DNA of 48,356 bases. Origin: Acinetobacter sp. ANC 3781 (GTDB taxonomy: Bacteria; Pseudomonadota; Gammaproteobacteria; Pseudomonadales; Moraxellaceae). The notes under the pieces were generated by a model. It was not told the origin of the DNA. It did no database searches and saw nothing but the letters and a program-made list of their open reading frames with translations. Position numbers and translations under genes: made by a program. Below are positions 20,398-29,243 of the stretch, piece after piece. Numbering within the stretch: the first letter of the stretch is position 1; every line of letters starts with the position of its first letter. The stretch spans positions 1 through 48,356 of the forward strand of contig NZ_SJOH01000024.1 in assembly GCF_004331285.1 (NCBI RefSeq), written 5' to 3'.

Positions 20398-21777
20398 TCA
20401 GCTTTGCAACAAACGTTGCAGGTTTTTATAGTCTTCATTAAAGATCGGATCTTCCTCACGAAGGCTCAATACTTTCTCACAGGCATGCATCACGGTACTG
20501 TGATCACGACCGCCGAAGGCCATGCCAATTTCCGGGAAACTATCGCCAGTGAGTTCACGCGCCAACCCCATCGCCAACTGACGTGGACGCGCATAGATAC
20601 GGGTACGTTTAGGTCCGACAATTTCTTTCAGCGGAATCCGGAAATATTCACTTACTACACGTTGGATATTTTCAGTACTGATGGTTCGGGCACGAATCGC
20701 GAGGACATCTTTTAACGATTCCCGCACCACCTCCAAATCAATCGGGGTGCCTTTAAAACGTGAAATAGCCACGACTTTGTTCAGTGCACCTTCGAGTTCA
20801 CGTACATTGGCGACGACTTGTTGAGCCACAAACAAAGCACAATTACGCGGCAATTCTACCCCGATGTTTTCCGCTTTTTTCAATAAAATTTCGATACGGG
20901 TTTCAATATCCGGCGGTTCCACACCCACAGACAAGCCCCAGGAAAAACGCGAAACCAGACGTGCATCCAGTTCAGTCAGTTCTTTAGGATAACGATCTGA
21001 GGTTAAAATGATCTGTTTTGATTCATCCAGCAAGGCATTAAACGTATAAAAGAACTCCACCAAACTGGCTTCTTTGCCGGCCAGCAAATGAATATCATCG
21101 ACCAGCAATAAATCCAGCGAGCGACAATTTTTCTTAAACTCTTCAACCTTGCCTTGTTGCAAGGAACTGACAAAATCTTGCACAAAACTTTCGGCAGTCA
21201 TATACATGACGCGCGCATTGGGTTTGGCTTGCAATAATGCATTCCCCACCGCTTGCATTAAATGCGTTTTACCCAAACCTGTGGGGCCATACAAAAATAA
21301 AGGATTATGTTGAGAAGCCCCTAACTGAGTCAAAACTTTACGACAGGTTTCCGCTGCCATTTGGTTCGAGCGTCCTTCAACAAATAATGAAAAAGTAAAT
21401 AATGGGTTTAATAAACGCTTACGGCTATTTTTAGGGCCTGATTCTTCTTTTTCTTTTCGCGGTCTAGCCATGGGGGTAGCAACCGATTGCAAAGCAGCAG
21501 TCGTGGTTGCAGGTTGTTCATTGGCGGATAGAATGGCACCCGGACGGGAATCGACCAAAATTTCAACTTTGCGTACCCGCCCCTCAGACATTTGTTCTGC
21601 CAAGATCGTGATCAGCTCAAGATGGTGTTCCTGAATATAACGGGTCCAATACGGATTGGGTGCATAAAGTTTTAATGTGTCGTTAAGCTCTTCAGCCACC
21701 AAAGGGCGAATCCACATTGTAAAGACATTACCCGAAAGCTCTTGTCGCAAACGAGTTAAACAGTCAGTCCAAAGCAT
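20398..21777 (-). CDS. dnaA: Chromosomal replication initiator DnaA
   Basis: The AAA+ initiator that binds DnaA boxes at oriC, melts the adjacent AT-rich DNA and loads the helicase. The 459-residue protein has domain I (LWTDCLTRLRQEL, FTMWIRPL), a variable linker (about 80-125), Walker A GPTGLGKT (164-171), Walker B LLLVDDIHLL, and domain IV with the DNA-binding GGRDHSTVMHACEKV signature. It starts at the edge of oriC and is first in the operon with dnaN, recF and gyrB. DnaA boxes at 21854, 21936, 21959 and 21982 are close enough to the start to allow autoregulation. Confidence 0.98.
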   Translation of the reverse strand: MLWTDCLTRLRQELSGNVFTMWIRPLVAEELNDTLKLYAPNPYWTRYIQEHHLELITILAEQMSEGRVRKVEILVDSRPGAILSANEQPATTTAALQSVATPMARPRKEKEESGPKNSRKRLLNPLFTFSLFVEGRSNQMAAETCRKVLTQLGASQHNPLFLYGPTGLGKTHLMQAVGNALLQAKPNARVMYMTAESFVQDFVSSLQQGKVEEFKKNCRSLDLLLVDDIHLLAGKEASLVEFFYTFNALLDESKQIILTSDRYPKELTELDARLVSRFSWGLSVGVEPPDIETRIEILLKKAENIGVELPRNCALFVAQQVVANVRELEGALNKVVAISRFKGTPIDLEVVRESLKDVLAIRARTISTENIQRVVSEYFRIPLKEIVGPKRTRIYARPRQLAMGLARELTGDSFPEIGMAFGGRDHSTVMHACEKVLSLREEDPIFNEDYKNLQRLLQS

Positions 21778-21789
21778 GTGAAACCCCTA

Positions 21790-22300
21790 TTTATTCCATT
21801 AGTTATAAAAAATCGTTTTGAGCCCGAACAAGCGGGTCGCCATTCTATCGAAGTTATCCACATCTGTCATGGCCCAATTAAAGAAATATCACTCAAAAAA
21901 GCAAATTTCAGTTTAAATTTAAATTCAAATCACGGTGTGGATAAGCTTATCCTTAAGCTGTGGATAAAATATATCATAAAGTTATCCACAATTTAATACA
22001 ATTATAAAAACATGGATATCCACAATTTAAGATATTGTTTACAAAAAATAAAAATAGCTTTTCCACAGAAAAATGGCTCCCTAATAGTAATAAATTTAAA
22101 TTTATAAATTTGAATTTAATTATAAGAACCCTTGCCCATGGGGATAACTCCCCATATTTTTAAATTTAAATTCAAAAGTCAGAAGAATAATCTTATCAAC
22201 ACTAAGTTGTGGATAATATTGTGAATATTTCTGTTTATAACTTATGTTTCATTATTAATCAAATGCTTATATTGTGTGTAAAATTAAAACAATTTTTAAT
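21790..22300. other. oriC: Chromosomal replication origin (oriC)
   Basis: The 660-base dnaA-rpmH gap holds five exact DnaA boxes: 21854-21862 (+), 21936-21944 (-), 21959-21967 (-), 21982-21990 (+) and 22208-22216 (-). One-mismatch boxes lie at 22016, 22059, 22139 and 22193, and a weaker one at 21947. AT-rich TTTAAATTTAAA-type stretches (21911-21930, 22091-22120, 22157-22176) are candidate unwinding elements. Flanking replication genes, divergent transcription and box density all support oriC. The exact boundaries and unwinding site cannot be fixed from sequence alone. Confidence 0.93.
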
Positions 22301-22370
22301 GTGATAAAAAAATCTTAGATTTATCATTTGTCAAAAAAATACCTTATTTTGAAAGAAATTTTGTTTTTAA

Positions 22371-22399
22371 TTGACAGATCAATGAATGAACACTAAAAT
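22371..22399 (+). promoter_or_regulatory. Promoter of rpmH-rnpA
   Basis: A perfect TTGACA (22371-22376), a 17-base spacer and TAAAAT (22394-22399), 38 bases before rpmH. This is close to the ideal sigma-70 promoter. Confidence 0.85.
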
Positions 22400-22437
22400 C
22401 GCGAACCTTCATAGAAGATCATTTTTGGAGTTTCAAT

Positions 22438-22572
22438 ATGAAACGTACATTTCAACCATCAGAATTAAAGCGTAAGCGTGTTCATGGTTTCCGTGCTCGT
22501 ATGGCTACTAAAGCTGGTCGTCAAGTATTAGCTCGCCGTCGTGCAAAAGGTCGTCATAGCTTAACTGTTTAA
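22438..22572 (+). CDS. rpmH: 50S ribosomal protein L34
   Basis: A 44-residue, very basic ribosomal protein ([14 protein letters not shown]... ending GRHSLTV), the smallest protein of the large subunit. The start ATG 22438 has TGGAG upstream. It is the first gene of the rpmH-rnpA-yidD-yidC cluster that faces dnaA across oriC, the standard bacterial arrangement. The sequence is unmistakable despite its short length. Confidence 0.98.
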
Positions 22573-22601
22573 TTAGTTAAGTTATTACGATTTTGGGTGT
22601 T

Positions 22602-22991
22602 ATGACACTTTATGGCTTCAGCACAGACGTACGTATACGCTGTGCTGCCGATTATAAAAGTGTGTTTGATGGTGCGCTTTTTAAAGTGCATCAACCCCAT
22701 TTCTTATTTTTGGCAAAAAATTCCGAACAGCCTTGTAGCCGTTTGGGTATTGTTGTTGCCAAGAAAAAAGTGCGTCGTGCACATGAAAGAAATAGAGTGA
22801 AACGTCTTGCTCGCGAAAGTTTTCGCCTTCATCAACAGCAATTAGATTTATTAGATATTGTGGTCATGCCTAAAGTTGGTATTGAAGCAATACCTAATGC
22901 AGAATTGCAACAGCAATTACTATTTGCTTGGCAGAAATTGCAACGCCTTGCCAATAAGCATAAAAAGATAGCTCCCTCCCCACAAAAGTAG
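22602..22991 (+). CDS. rnpA: Ribonuclease P protein component
   Basis: The protein subunit of RNase P, which assists the catalytic RNA in trimming tRNA 5' ends. The 129-residue basic product contains the RNR signature ([22 protein letters not shown] as overlapping blocks) and the DIVVMPK strand. A TTG start at 22593 is possible, but ATG 22602 gives the expected N-terminus (MTLYGFS). It follows rpmH by 29 bases and precedes yidD by 9, so it is cotranscribed. Confidence 0.96.
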   Translation: MTLYGFSTDVRIRCAADYKSVFDGALFKVHQPHFLFLAKNSEQPCSRLGIVVAKKKVRRAHERNRVKRLARESFRLHQQQLDLLDIVVMPKVGIEAIPNAELQQQLLFAWQKLQRLANKHKKIAPSPQK

Positions 22992-23000
22992 AGAAGGCCA

Positions 23001-23321
23001 ATGGTACGTTTACTGCATTGGTTGATTCGATTCTATCAGATCGCGATTAGTCCTTTATTGGGACCCCGCTGTCGTTATATTCCAACATGTTCTCAATATT
23101 CTTTAGAAGCAGTCCATTCTTATGGTGCTGTGCGTGGTGCGTGGTTAGCTACTAAGCGTATTTGTCGTTGTCATCCTTGGGGTGGTTCGGGTTATGACCC
23201 GGTTCCGCAAAAAGCAATTCGTTTTATTTCATTTCAGCAAATGGATTCTCAAACGCTTCACGTTGCTGTACCCTTTCGTGAACGTTTATTGAACCGAAAT
23301 CACTCTAACTACTTGGGATAA
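23001..23321 (+). CDS. yidD: Membrane protein insertion efficiency factor YidD
   Basis: A small 106-residue, membrane-associated protein that aids YidC-dependent insertion. It has the family blocks [29 protein letters not shown] and [13 protein letters not shown], with conserved cysteines. GAGAAGG precedes the ATG. It lies 9 bases after rnpA and 5 bases before yidC, consistent with translational coupling. The C-terminal tail beyond the conserved core is about 30 residues and looks non-conserved. Confidence 0.95.
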   Translation: MVRLLHWLIRFYQIAISPLLGPRCRYIPTCSQYSLEAVHSYGAVRGAWLATKRICRCHPWGGSGYDPVPQKAIRFISFQQMDSQTLHVAVPFRERLLNRNHSNYLG

Positions 23322-23326
23322 TAGAT

Positions 23327-25081
23327 ATGCAACAATGGGCCAGGTTTGCAATTCTAGGGGCTATGTTTGTCGTCGCATATTTGCTTATTTTGGCTTGGCA
23401 AAAAGATTATGGTCATGCAGAGACTAAACCGCAGCAAGAAGCTGCCGTGGTTTCGCATGAAGTATCTGCAGATTTGCCAAATGCTCAAACAGCTCCGGCA
23501 GCGTCTGACGTGCCTCAAGCAAATATTGCCACTCAGCAAACTACAACAGATGCCACTGCACCTGTAAGTCAACAGCTTATTTCAGTACAAACTGACCTTT
23601 ATAATCTTTGGATTAATCCTAAAGGTGGTGACATTGTTCGTATTGAATTACTCAATCATGACAAAAATAAAGACAGCGATGAACCGTTTGTCATGCTGGA
23701 AAGTGATGCGAAACGTACTTACGTCGCTCAGTCTGGCCTGATTGGTTTAAATGGACCGGACAGCAACCGTAATGGTCGCCCGGTGTATGAAGTTGAAAAA
23801 GCAACTTATACTTTGGCTGATGCTAAAGCTGAAACAACAAAAGATGGTAAGGCGGTTAAAGTTTTATCGGTACCAATGGTCTATAAAACGGCTGATGGTG
23901 TAGAAATCATCAAAACATTTACCTTTAAACAAGGTGAATACCCGATTATTGTCAACCACAAAGTTGTGAACCGTAGTGCTCAGAACTGGCAAGGTCAAAT
24001 GTTTGGTCAAATCAAACGTGACAATTCGGATGATCCAGGTAAATCAGACCAAGGTATTTTTACCCTAGGTACATTCCTGGGCGGTGCTTGGGGTACACCT
24101 GATGAACACTACAACAAGCTTAAATTTGCCAACTTCAATGAAGAAAAATTGAATGTTGAAGCGAAAGACGGCTGGGTTGGTATTGTTCAGCATTATTTCG
24201 TAAGTGCCTGGATTCCAGGTGATCTTAAACTGACGCAAGCCAATGGTCAGCCATATAGTGCGAAATTAGAATCGCGTCAATCTACTGATAATATGAATAT
24301 TATCGGTTTTACTTCACCGATGATCAATGTACCTGCCGGTACTGCGGCTGAGTTGGATGCAACCTTCTATTCAGGTCCTAAAATTCAGTCTGAATTGAAA
24401 GACCTCGCGATTGGTTTAAACCAAACCGTGGATTATGGCTGGTTATGGCCAATTGCGAAGTTATTGTTCCTGGGGCTGCAGTTCTTCCATAACATTGTAG
24501 GCAACTGGGGCTGGTCAATTATCTTGTTGACTGTGTTGGTGAAACTAATTCTTTGGCCATTATCGTCTAAGAGCTACCGCTCTATGGCGAAAATGCGTGT
24601 GATTGCACCTGAAATGCAACGCATGAAAGAAGAGTTCGGTGAAGACCGTATGCGTTTCTCCCAAGAAATGATGGCGCTGTATAAACGTGAACAAGTCAAT
24701 CCATTATCAGGTTGCTTGCCACTGCTTTTACAAATGCCGATTTTCTTGGCCTTGTACTGGGTATTGATGGAGTCTGTAGAACTTCGTCATGCACCATGGT
24801 TAGGCTGGATTCAAGATTTATCTGCAATGGATCCATGGTTTATCCTGCCGTTATTGATGGGTTTGACCATGTTCATTCAGCAGTCTTTAAATCCGCAACC
24901 GGCTGATCCGATGCAGGCAAAAGTCTTCAAAATCATGCCGATTATCTTCACCGTATTTATGTTGTTCTTCCCTGCGGGCTTGGTGTTGTACTGGATTGTC
25001 AACAACAGTATTACCATCTTGCAGCAAAGTTTGATCAACAAAAGTGTAGCGAAAGAACGCGAAAAACGTGACGTTGTTTAA
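23327..25081 (+). CDS. yidC: Membrane protein insertase YidC
   Basis: The Oxa1-family insertase for inner-membrane proteins, acting alone or with SecYEG. The 584-residue product has an N-terminal membrane segment (residues about 7-24), a Gln/Ala/Thr-rich stretch, and a large periplasmic beta domain (to about residue 360). The conserved C-terminal membrane core follows, including NWGWSIILLTVLVKLILWPL, a cytoplasmic hairpin rich in Met/Arg and NPLSGCLPLLLQMP. Length and layout match Gram-negative YidC. A terminator follows. Confidence 0.98.
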   Translation: MQQWARFAILGAMFVVAYLLILAWQKDYGHAETKPQQEAAVVSHEVSADLPNAQTAPAASDVPQANIATQQTTTDATAPVSQQLISVQTDLYNLWINPKGGDIVRIELLNHDKNKDSDEPFVMLESDAKRTYVAQSGLIGLNGPDSNRNGRPVYEVEKATYTLADAKAETTKDGKAVKVLSVPMVYKTADGVEIIKTFTFKQGEYPIIVNHKVVNRSAQNWQGQMFGQIKRDNSDDPGKSDQGIFTLGTFLGGAWGTPDEHYNKLKFANFNEEKLNVEAKDGWVGIVQHYFVSAWIPGDLKLTQANGQPYSAKLESRQSTDNMNIIGFTSPMINVPAGTAAELDATFYSGPKIQSELKDLAIGLNQTVDYGWLWPIAKLLFLGLQFFHNIVGNWGWSIILLTVLVKLILWPLSSKSYRSMAKMRVIAPEMQRMKEEFGEDRMRFSQEMMALYKREQVNPLSGCLPLLLQMPIFLALYWVLMESVELRHAPWLGWIQDLSAMDPWFILPLLMGLTMFIQQSLNPQPADPMQAKVFKIMPIIFTVFMLFFPAGLVLYWIVNNSITILQQSLINKSVAKEREKRDVV

Positions 25082-25109
25082 GTAACGACTAATTGCGAGT
25101 AGCTGAATA

Positions 25110-25145
25110 AATCCGCTTAAGATGGTAATCTTAGGCGGATTTTTA
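25110..25145 (+). terminator. Intrinsic terminator after yidC
   Basis: A long stem (ATCCGC and CTTAAGAT arms, GGTA loop) followed by TTTTATTT, between yidC and mnmE. It suggests that mnmE has its own promoter or depends on read-through. Confidence 0.85.
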
Positions 25146-25180
25146 TTTGGCTATGATTTGGGATTTTTTAGGTGAATTTT

Positions 25181-26536
25181 ATGCAAAACCGAACAACGAT
25201 TGCTGCAATTGCAACTCCGCCCGGACGTGGGGGTGTGGGGGTGATTCGTCTGTCAGGTCCAAAATCCTATGCCATTGCAAAAGCCTTGACGCAAAAGGCT
25301 TTACCGAGAGCCCGTTTTGCTGGCTTCCGTCAGTTTCATGATGCAGCGGGTGAAGTCATGGATGAAGGACTGGTGATTTGCTTTCCAAACCCAAACTCCT
25401 TTACCGGTGAAGATGTGGTGGAGCTGCAAGGTCATGGTGGCCCGGTCATTCAAAATGCTTTATTAGGTCGCTTGCTGGAATTGGGTGCAATTGCGGCCAA
25501 GGCGGGTGAATTTTCCATGCGTGCTTTTGAAAATGGCAAGCTGGATTTGGTGCAAGCGGAAGCAATTGCCGATTTGATTGATGCAACGTCACAAGCAGCG
25601 GCACGCTCAGCAGTACGTTCACTGCAAGGGGCATTCTCGACCCGAGTCAATACCGTATTAGAAAAGTTAATTCATCTACGTTTGCATGTAGAAGCGGCTA
25701 TTGATTTCCCGGAAGAAGAAATCGACTTTTTGGCGGATGGTAAAATTTTGGCTTTGCTGGAAGATGTGCAAAGTTCAGTGACTGCGGTACAAAAATCTGC
25801 CCGCCAAGGCCAGTTGCTGCGTGAAGGCTTGCAGGTGGTGATTGCCGGTAAGCCGAATGCAGGAAAATCTTCGTTATTGAATACTTTGGCCGGAAATGAA
25901 CGTGCGATTGTCACCGATATTGCCGGTACCACTCGTGATGTCCTGCATGAAAAAATTACTCTGAATGGCTTGCCGATTACCCTGACCGATACTGCCGGTC
26001 TGCGTGAAACCGGTGATATTGTCGAAAAAGAAGGGATTCGCCGCGCAATTAAGGAAATTGAACAAGCCGATTTGTTGCTGTTGGTGTATGACCTAAGCCA
26101 AGGTGAAGAGCCTTTGCAACTGGCGCAAAACTATTTTGCCGAACATCTGGAACCACGTCGTCTGATGTTGATTGCCAACAAGTGTGATTTAACTGGTACT
26201 GCTGCTGAAATTGGCGATTATCAGGGCTTTCGTCATATTACGGTCTCAGCCAAGCAGGAAACTGGTGTTCAGGCGCTTACAGATGCGATTACAGCACATG
26301 CAGGCTTCCAGCCAGAAGAAGATACCTTTATTGCGCGTACACGTCATTTAGACGCGATGAAGCGTACACAGGTGTATTTGGCAGAAGCACATGAGCAGTT
26401 AGTGGTGTATCAAGCGGGCGAGTTAGTAGCGGAATCTTTACGTTTGGCACAAAATGCCTTGTCTGAAATTACTGGTGAATTCAGTGCAGATGATTTATTA
26501 GGAAAAATCTTTGGATCATTCTGTATTGGAAAGTAA
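25181..26536 (+). CDS. mnmE: tRNA modification GTPase MnmE
   Basis: With MnmG it makes the 5-carboxymethylaminomethyl modification on U34 of certain tRNAs. The 451-residue protein has the N-terminal folate-binding domain (TIAAIATPPGRGGVGVIRLSG) and a helical domain. The inserted G domain carries GKPNAGKSSLLN, DIAGTTRD, DTAGLRE and NKCD, and the protein ends in the catalytic CIGK. GTG 25172 is an alternative start, but AGGTG lies about eight bases before ATG 25181, which gives the usual N-terminus. It lies just downstream of yidC, a common arrangement. Confidence 0.97.
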   Translation: MQNRTTIAAIATPPGRGGVGVIRLSGPKSYAIAKALTQKALPRARFAGFRQFHDAAGEVMDEGLVICFPNPNSFTGEDVVELQGHGGPVIQNALLGRLLELGAIAAKAGEFSMRAFENGKLDLVQAEAIADLIDATSQAAARSAVRSLQGAFSTRVNTVLEKLIHLRLHVEAAIDFPEEEIDFLADGKILALLEDVQSSVTAVQKSARQGQLLREGLQVVIAGKPNAGKSSLLNTLAGNERAIVTDIAGTTRDVLHEKITLNGLPITLTDTAGLRETGDIVEKEGIRRAIKEIEQADLLLLVYDLSQGEEPLQLAQNYFAEHLEPRRLMLIANKCDLTGTAAEIGDYQGFRHITVSAKQETGVQALTDAITAHAGFQPEEDTFIARTRHLDAMKRTQVYLAEAHEQLVVYQAGELVAESLRLAQNALSEITGEFSADDLLGKIFGSFCIGK

Positions 26537-26551
26537 TCCAATCGATTTAAA

Positions 26552-26579
26552 AGAAAAGCCCTCAATTGAGGGCTTTTCT
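26552..26579. terminator. Bidirectional terminator between mnmE and the MFS gene
   Basis: A 28-bp perfect palindrome (AGAAAAGCCCTC arm, AATT centre) between convergent stops; it gives a U-run on either strand. Confidence 0.92.
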
Positions 26580-27749
26580 TTAAGCAATTTTCTTATGCCA
26601 AACTATCAGTGCAAGACACAGTAAACCAACCCCTAGGCAGAATCCTAAAACACCCAGCATTAAACCAAAATGATCGGCTAAATAACCTACTGCAATAATC
26701 GGTATAATCGTGCCTAAGTAACCAATAAACAAATAGGTCGACATTACTGCAGCACGATTATCGGTCGTGGTCATCTGGTGAATTAAACCGAATGCCCCCA
26801 TCAAGCCAAATCCATGTCCTACACCGACCAAAATATCGCTGATAAAGAACAAAATGCTCCACTGCATACTCATACATAAGCCCAGTAAAATAAAGCTGAG
26901 CACGAGCGTTATCAGTCCTAAATTCAGGCTTTTGCCAGCAGGCAAATTTTTAGCAAGAAATTGTACGATGGCGGAAACCATTAAAATGCTGGCAATGGCT
27001 GAGCCACTGACCAGAGGTCCATGCCATGGAATCAGATTTTTCACAAAAGATGGGGAAAGCGAGGCAAATAAGCTAAATGCTCCAAAAGCACTAAATGCAG
27101 TGAAACCGGCAATAAAGAACAAGGCTTGATGTTGGACTGCAGGCATTTCTAAATGCGGTGCGATTGAAAAAGGTTGGGCTTTAAATTGTCGGACTTTAAC
27201 CAGAAATAAACCAAAAAAACATAAAACCGCAGCGACAATAACCGGTAAATAAGGGGTAACTAAAGGCTGGCTAGAGAACTGGGCAATCAGCCCACCAATA
27301 AATGGTCCTAGTCCAAAACCAATCACGGTAATGATAGAACTTAATTGCGGTGCATTTTGCTTATGACTGTCTGGAATAGTGGTAATTAACCCGAGCATTG
27401 CAGAGGTGCTGATCAGTCCGGAGGCGATTCCAATAATAAAGCGACCTAATCCCAGCCAAAGTGCATTCGATGCAACAGAGGAAAGCGCTAAACCCAATAT
27501 CACAAACACGATACCGATTTGTAATGTACGTAGAAATCCAAAACTGTTACTGGTTCGACCTAAAAATAGCAAGGTTGCCAGACAGCCGAACATATAGGCG
27601 ACAAAGATATAGGTAATATGGCTCGGCAGTAAATGCCACAGTTCTTGATAGATTGGATATAAAGGACTCGCGAGTGCGGTTCCAATGGTTCCAATACAAA
27701 GTGCCAGGCTGACCATTAAAAATGGTCGCCATGATTGTTGAGTCGTCAT
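26580..27749 (-). CDS. MFS transporter, probable drug/metabolite efflux type
   Basis: A 389-residue inner-membrane protein with about 12 hydrophobic segments, the size of the DHA1-like major facilitator subfamily. A GLGPFIGG block in transmembrane segment 5 resembles the antiporter motif C, favouring efflux by proton exchange. The ion-coupled family is clear but substrate is not. The ribosome-binding site before 27749 is poor. It converges on mnmE and is upstream of, and codirectional with, the RcnR-like repressor gene, from which it is separated by about 120 bases. Confidence 0.82.
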   Translation of the reverse strand: MTTQQSWRPFLMVSLALCIGTIGTALASPLYPIYQELWHLLPSHITYIFVAYMFGCLATLLFLGRTSNSFGFLRTLQIGIVFVILGLALSSVASNALWLGLGRFIIGIASGLISTSAMLGLITTIPDSHKQNAPQLSSIITVIGFGLGPFIGGLIAQFSSQPLVTPYLPVIVAAVLCFFGLFLVKVRQFKAQPFSIAPHLEMPAVQHQALFFIAGFTAFSAFGAFSLFASLSPSFVKNLIPWHGPLVSGSAIASILMVSAIVQFLAKNLPAGKSLNLGLITLVLSFILLGLCMSMQWSILFFISDILVGVGHGFGLMGAFGLIHQMTTTDNRAAVMSTYLFIGYLGTIIPIIAVGYLADHFGLMLGVLGFCLGVGLLCLALIVWHKKIA

Positions 27750-27869
27750 GTAGGGTCACAGAAACAGCCGCTAGATTATGTGAAAAATAGCGAATACTTA
27801 CAGAGGAAAAGAAGAGCTATAGATTAATTCTTATCAGCCTCAGAGGTCAATTTAGAAGATGTAAATCAT

Positions 27870-28136
27870 TTAACTATACCGCTTTAATAATTTTAAAAAC
27901 TCAGTAAGTTCCTGTTCATTAATTTCAGTCTGTTCACCAATCACGTGATGACGTAAATGTGATTCGATCAATTCATTCATTAGACCATTCACGGCGCCTT
28001 TAATGGCAGCGACTTGCTGTAATACCGTAATACATGAATGCTCAGGGCTGTTTAAGGCTTGCTCTACGGCGTTAATTTGCCCTTGTAAACGTTTGACTCG
28101 ATTCTGAATTTTCTTGTCTTGATGTAAATGGCCCAA
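27870..28136 (-). CDS. RcnR/DmeR-like metal-responsive repressor (CsoR/RcnR family)
   Basis: An 88-residue all-helical DNA-binding repressor of the DUF156 family. It contains LQGQINAVEQAL and AAIKGAVNGLMNELI, close to E. coli RcnR. With a TTG start at 28136 the metal ligands of RcnR fall exactly in register: His3, Cys35, His60 and His64, predicting Ni(II)/Co(II) sensing. A GTG at 28139 is the longer alternative, but GGAGAG is only two bases from it and five from the TTG. It is divergent from the DmeF-like exporter, with an RcnR-type operator between them. Confidence 0.85.
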   Translation of the reverse strand: MGHLHQDKKIQNRVKRLQGQINAVEQALNSPEHSCITVLQQVAAIKGAVNGLMNELIESHLRHHVIGEQTEINEQELTEFLKLLKRYS

Positions 28137-28153
28137 CACAACTCTCCAAAAAT

Positions 28154-28178
28154 AAATATACTACGGGGGAGTATATTT
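28154..28178. promoter_or_regulatory. RcnR/DmeR-type operator
   Basis: A 9-bp inverted repeat, AAATATACT and AGTATATTT, flanks a 7-bp spacer with five Gs (ACGGGGG). This is the TACT-G(n)-N-AGTA form bound by RcnR. It lies between the divergent repressor and exporter genes and would control both. Confidence 0.82.
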
Positions 28179-28191
28179 AAGCATTAAGATT

Positions 28192-29106
28192 ATGCAAAAA
28201 ACCCCATTGACCAGAACACACGCTCATCAGTTTGATGAAGGTAATCCCCTCGCCCAAAAACGCATTCTATGGGCCACTATTCTAACGGCAGTGATGATGC
28301 TATTAGAAGTGATTGGAGGATGGATTTACAACTCTATGGCATTGCTTGCCGATGGTTGGCACATGAGTTCACATATGCTGGCCTTGGGACTGGCTTATTT
28401 TGCCTATCGTTCTGCACGTCGTTATGCAGAAGATAGCCGTTTTAGTTTTGGCACCTGGAAAATTGAAATTTTAGCCGGATATAGCAGCGCGATCTTATTG
28501 ATGGTGGTGGCGATATTTATGGCGTTCCAATCAATAGAACGACTAATAAATCCCATAGACATTCATTATAACCAGGCCATTCCAATTGCCATTTTAGGTT
28601 TGATGATTAATTTAATCTGCGCCTGGTTGCTGCATGATGATCCTCATCACCATCATGAAAATGAACAGCAACATGAACATCATCACCATGATTTAAACCA
28701 GAAAGCCGCCTTTATGCATGTAGTAGCAGATGCGATGACTTCTGTATTTGCGATTATTGCGTTGTTTGCTGCCAAATATTTGGGATGGGGTTTTCTGGAT
28801 GCACTCTTGGGGATTGTCGGTTCAATTCTGGTGGCAAAATGGGCGATTGGTCTGATCAAAGAGACAGGGAAAACCTTACTCGATGCAGAGATGGATCATC
28901 CTGTGGTTGAGGAAATTCGCAAAGTGATTGCAGAGTTTGCGCTGGTAGAAATTACTGACCTACACGTCTGGAAAGTCGGCAAAGGCAAATTTTCCTGTAT
29001 TTTGGCCTTAGCCACCGATTCCAACTTGAATGCCGACCAAGTTCGTGAAGCACTTTCTATTCATGACGAAATTGTGCATGTGTCGGTGGAAATAAATCCG
29101 CTGTAA
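28192..29106 (+). CDS. dmeF: CDF-family Co/Ni efflux transporter, DmeF-like
   Basis: A 304-residue cation diffusion facilitator exporting divalent metals by proton exchange. It has six membrane segments, an N-terminal HQFDEGNPLA segment like DmeF, ADGWHMSSH in segment 2 and ADAMTS in segment 5 supplying His/Asp metal ligands. A His-rich cytoplasmic loop (HDDPHHHH..., residues about 148-170) lies between segments 4 and 5. The C-terminal cytoplasmic domain ends in VEINPL. The nearby RcnR-like repressor and operator support cobalt/nickel as substrate over zinc. Confidence 0.88.
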   Translation: MQKTPLTRTHAHQFDEGNPLAQKRILWATILTAVMMLLEVIGGWIYNSMALLADGWHMSSHMLALGLAYFAYRSARRYAEDSRFSFGTWKIEILAGYSSAILLMVVAIFMAFQSIERLINPIDIHYNQAIPIAILGLMINLICAWLLHDDPHHHHENEQQHEHHHHDLNQKAAFMHVVADAMTSVFAIIALFAAKYLGWGFLDALLGIVGSILVAKWAIGLIKETGKTLLDAEMDHPVVEEIRKVIAEFALVEITDLHVWKVGKGKFSCILALATDSNLNADQVREALSIHDEIVHVSVEINPL

Positions 29107-29116
29107 ATCAGGTTCA

Positions 29117-29132
29117 TGTTCCACGTGAAACC
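29117..29132. promoter_or_regulatory. parS-like site downstream of dmeF
   Basis: TGTTCCACGTGAAACC matches the parS consensus at 14 of 16 bases and lies in intergenic DNA about 7 kb right of oriC. It is one of three such sites in the window. Confidence 0.72.
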
Positions 29133-29243
29133 TATAGGAGCGAATATGTGTGCTTTGCGTAAGGGCAGCTAAAATTTTAAGATTATCTGGCTAGTTTTTG
29201 AGTAGAATCAACAGGAAAGATTTTGAAGCAATGAGCAAAACAG

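Noticed and set aside
27945..27960. CACGTG at about 27950 and elsewhere (9231, 46748) as further parS sites
   Set aside because: Only the central hexamer matches; the outer bases do not fit TGTTTC/GAAACA.
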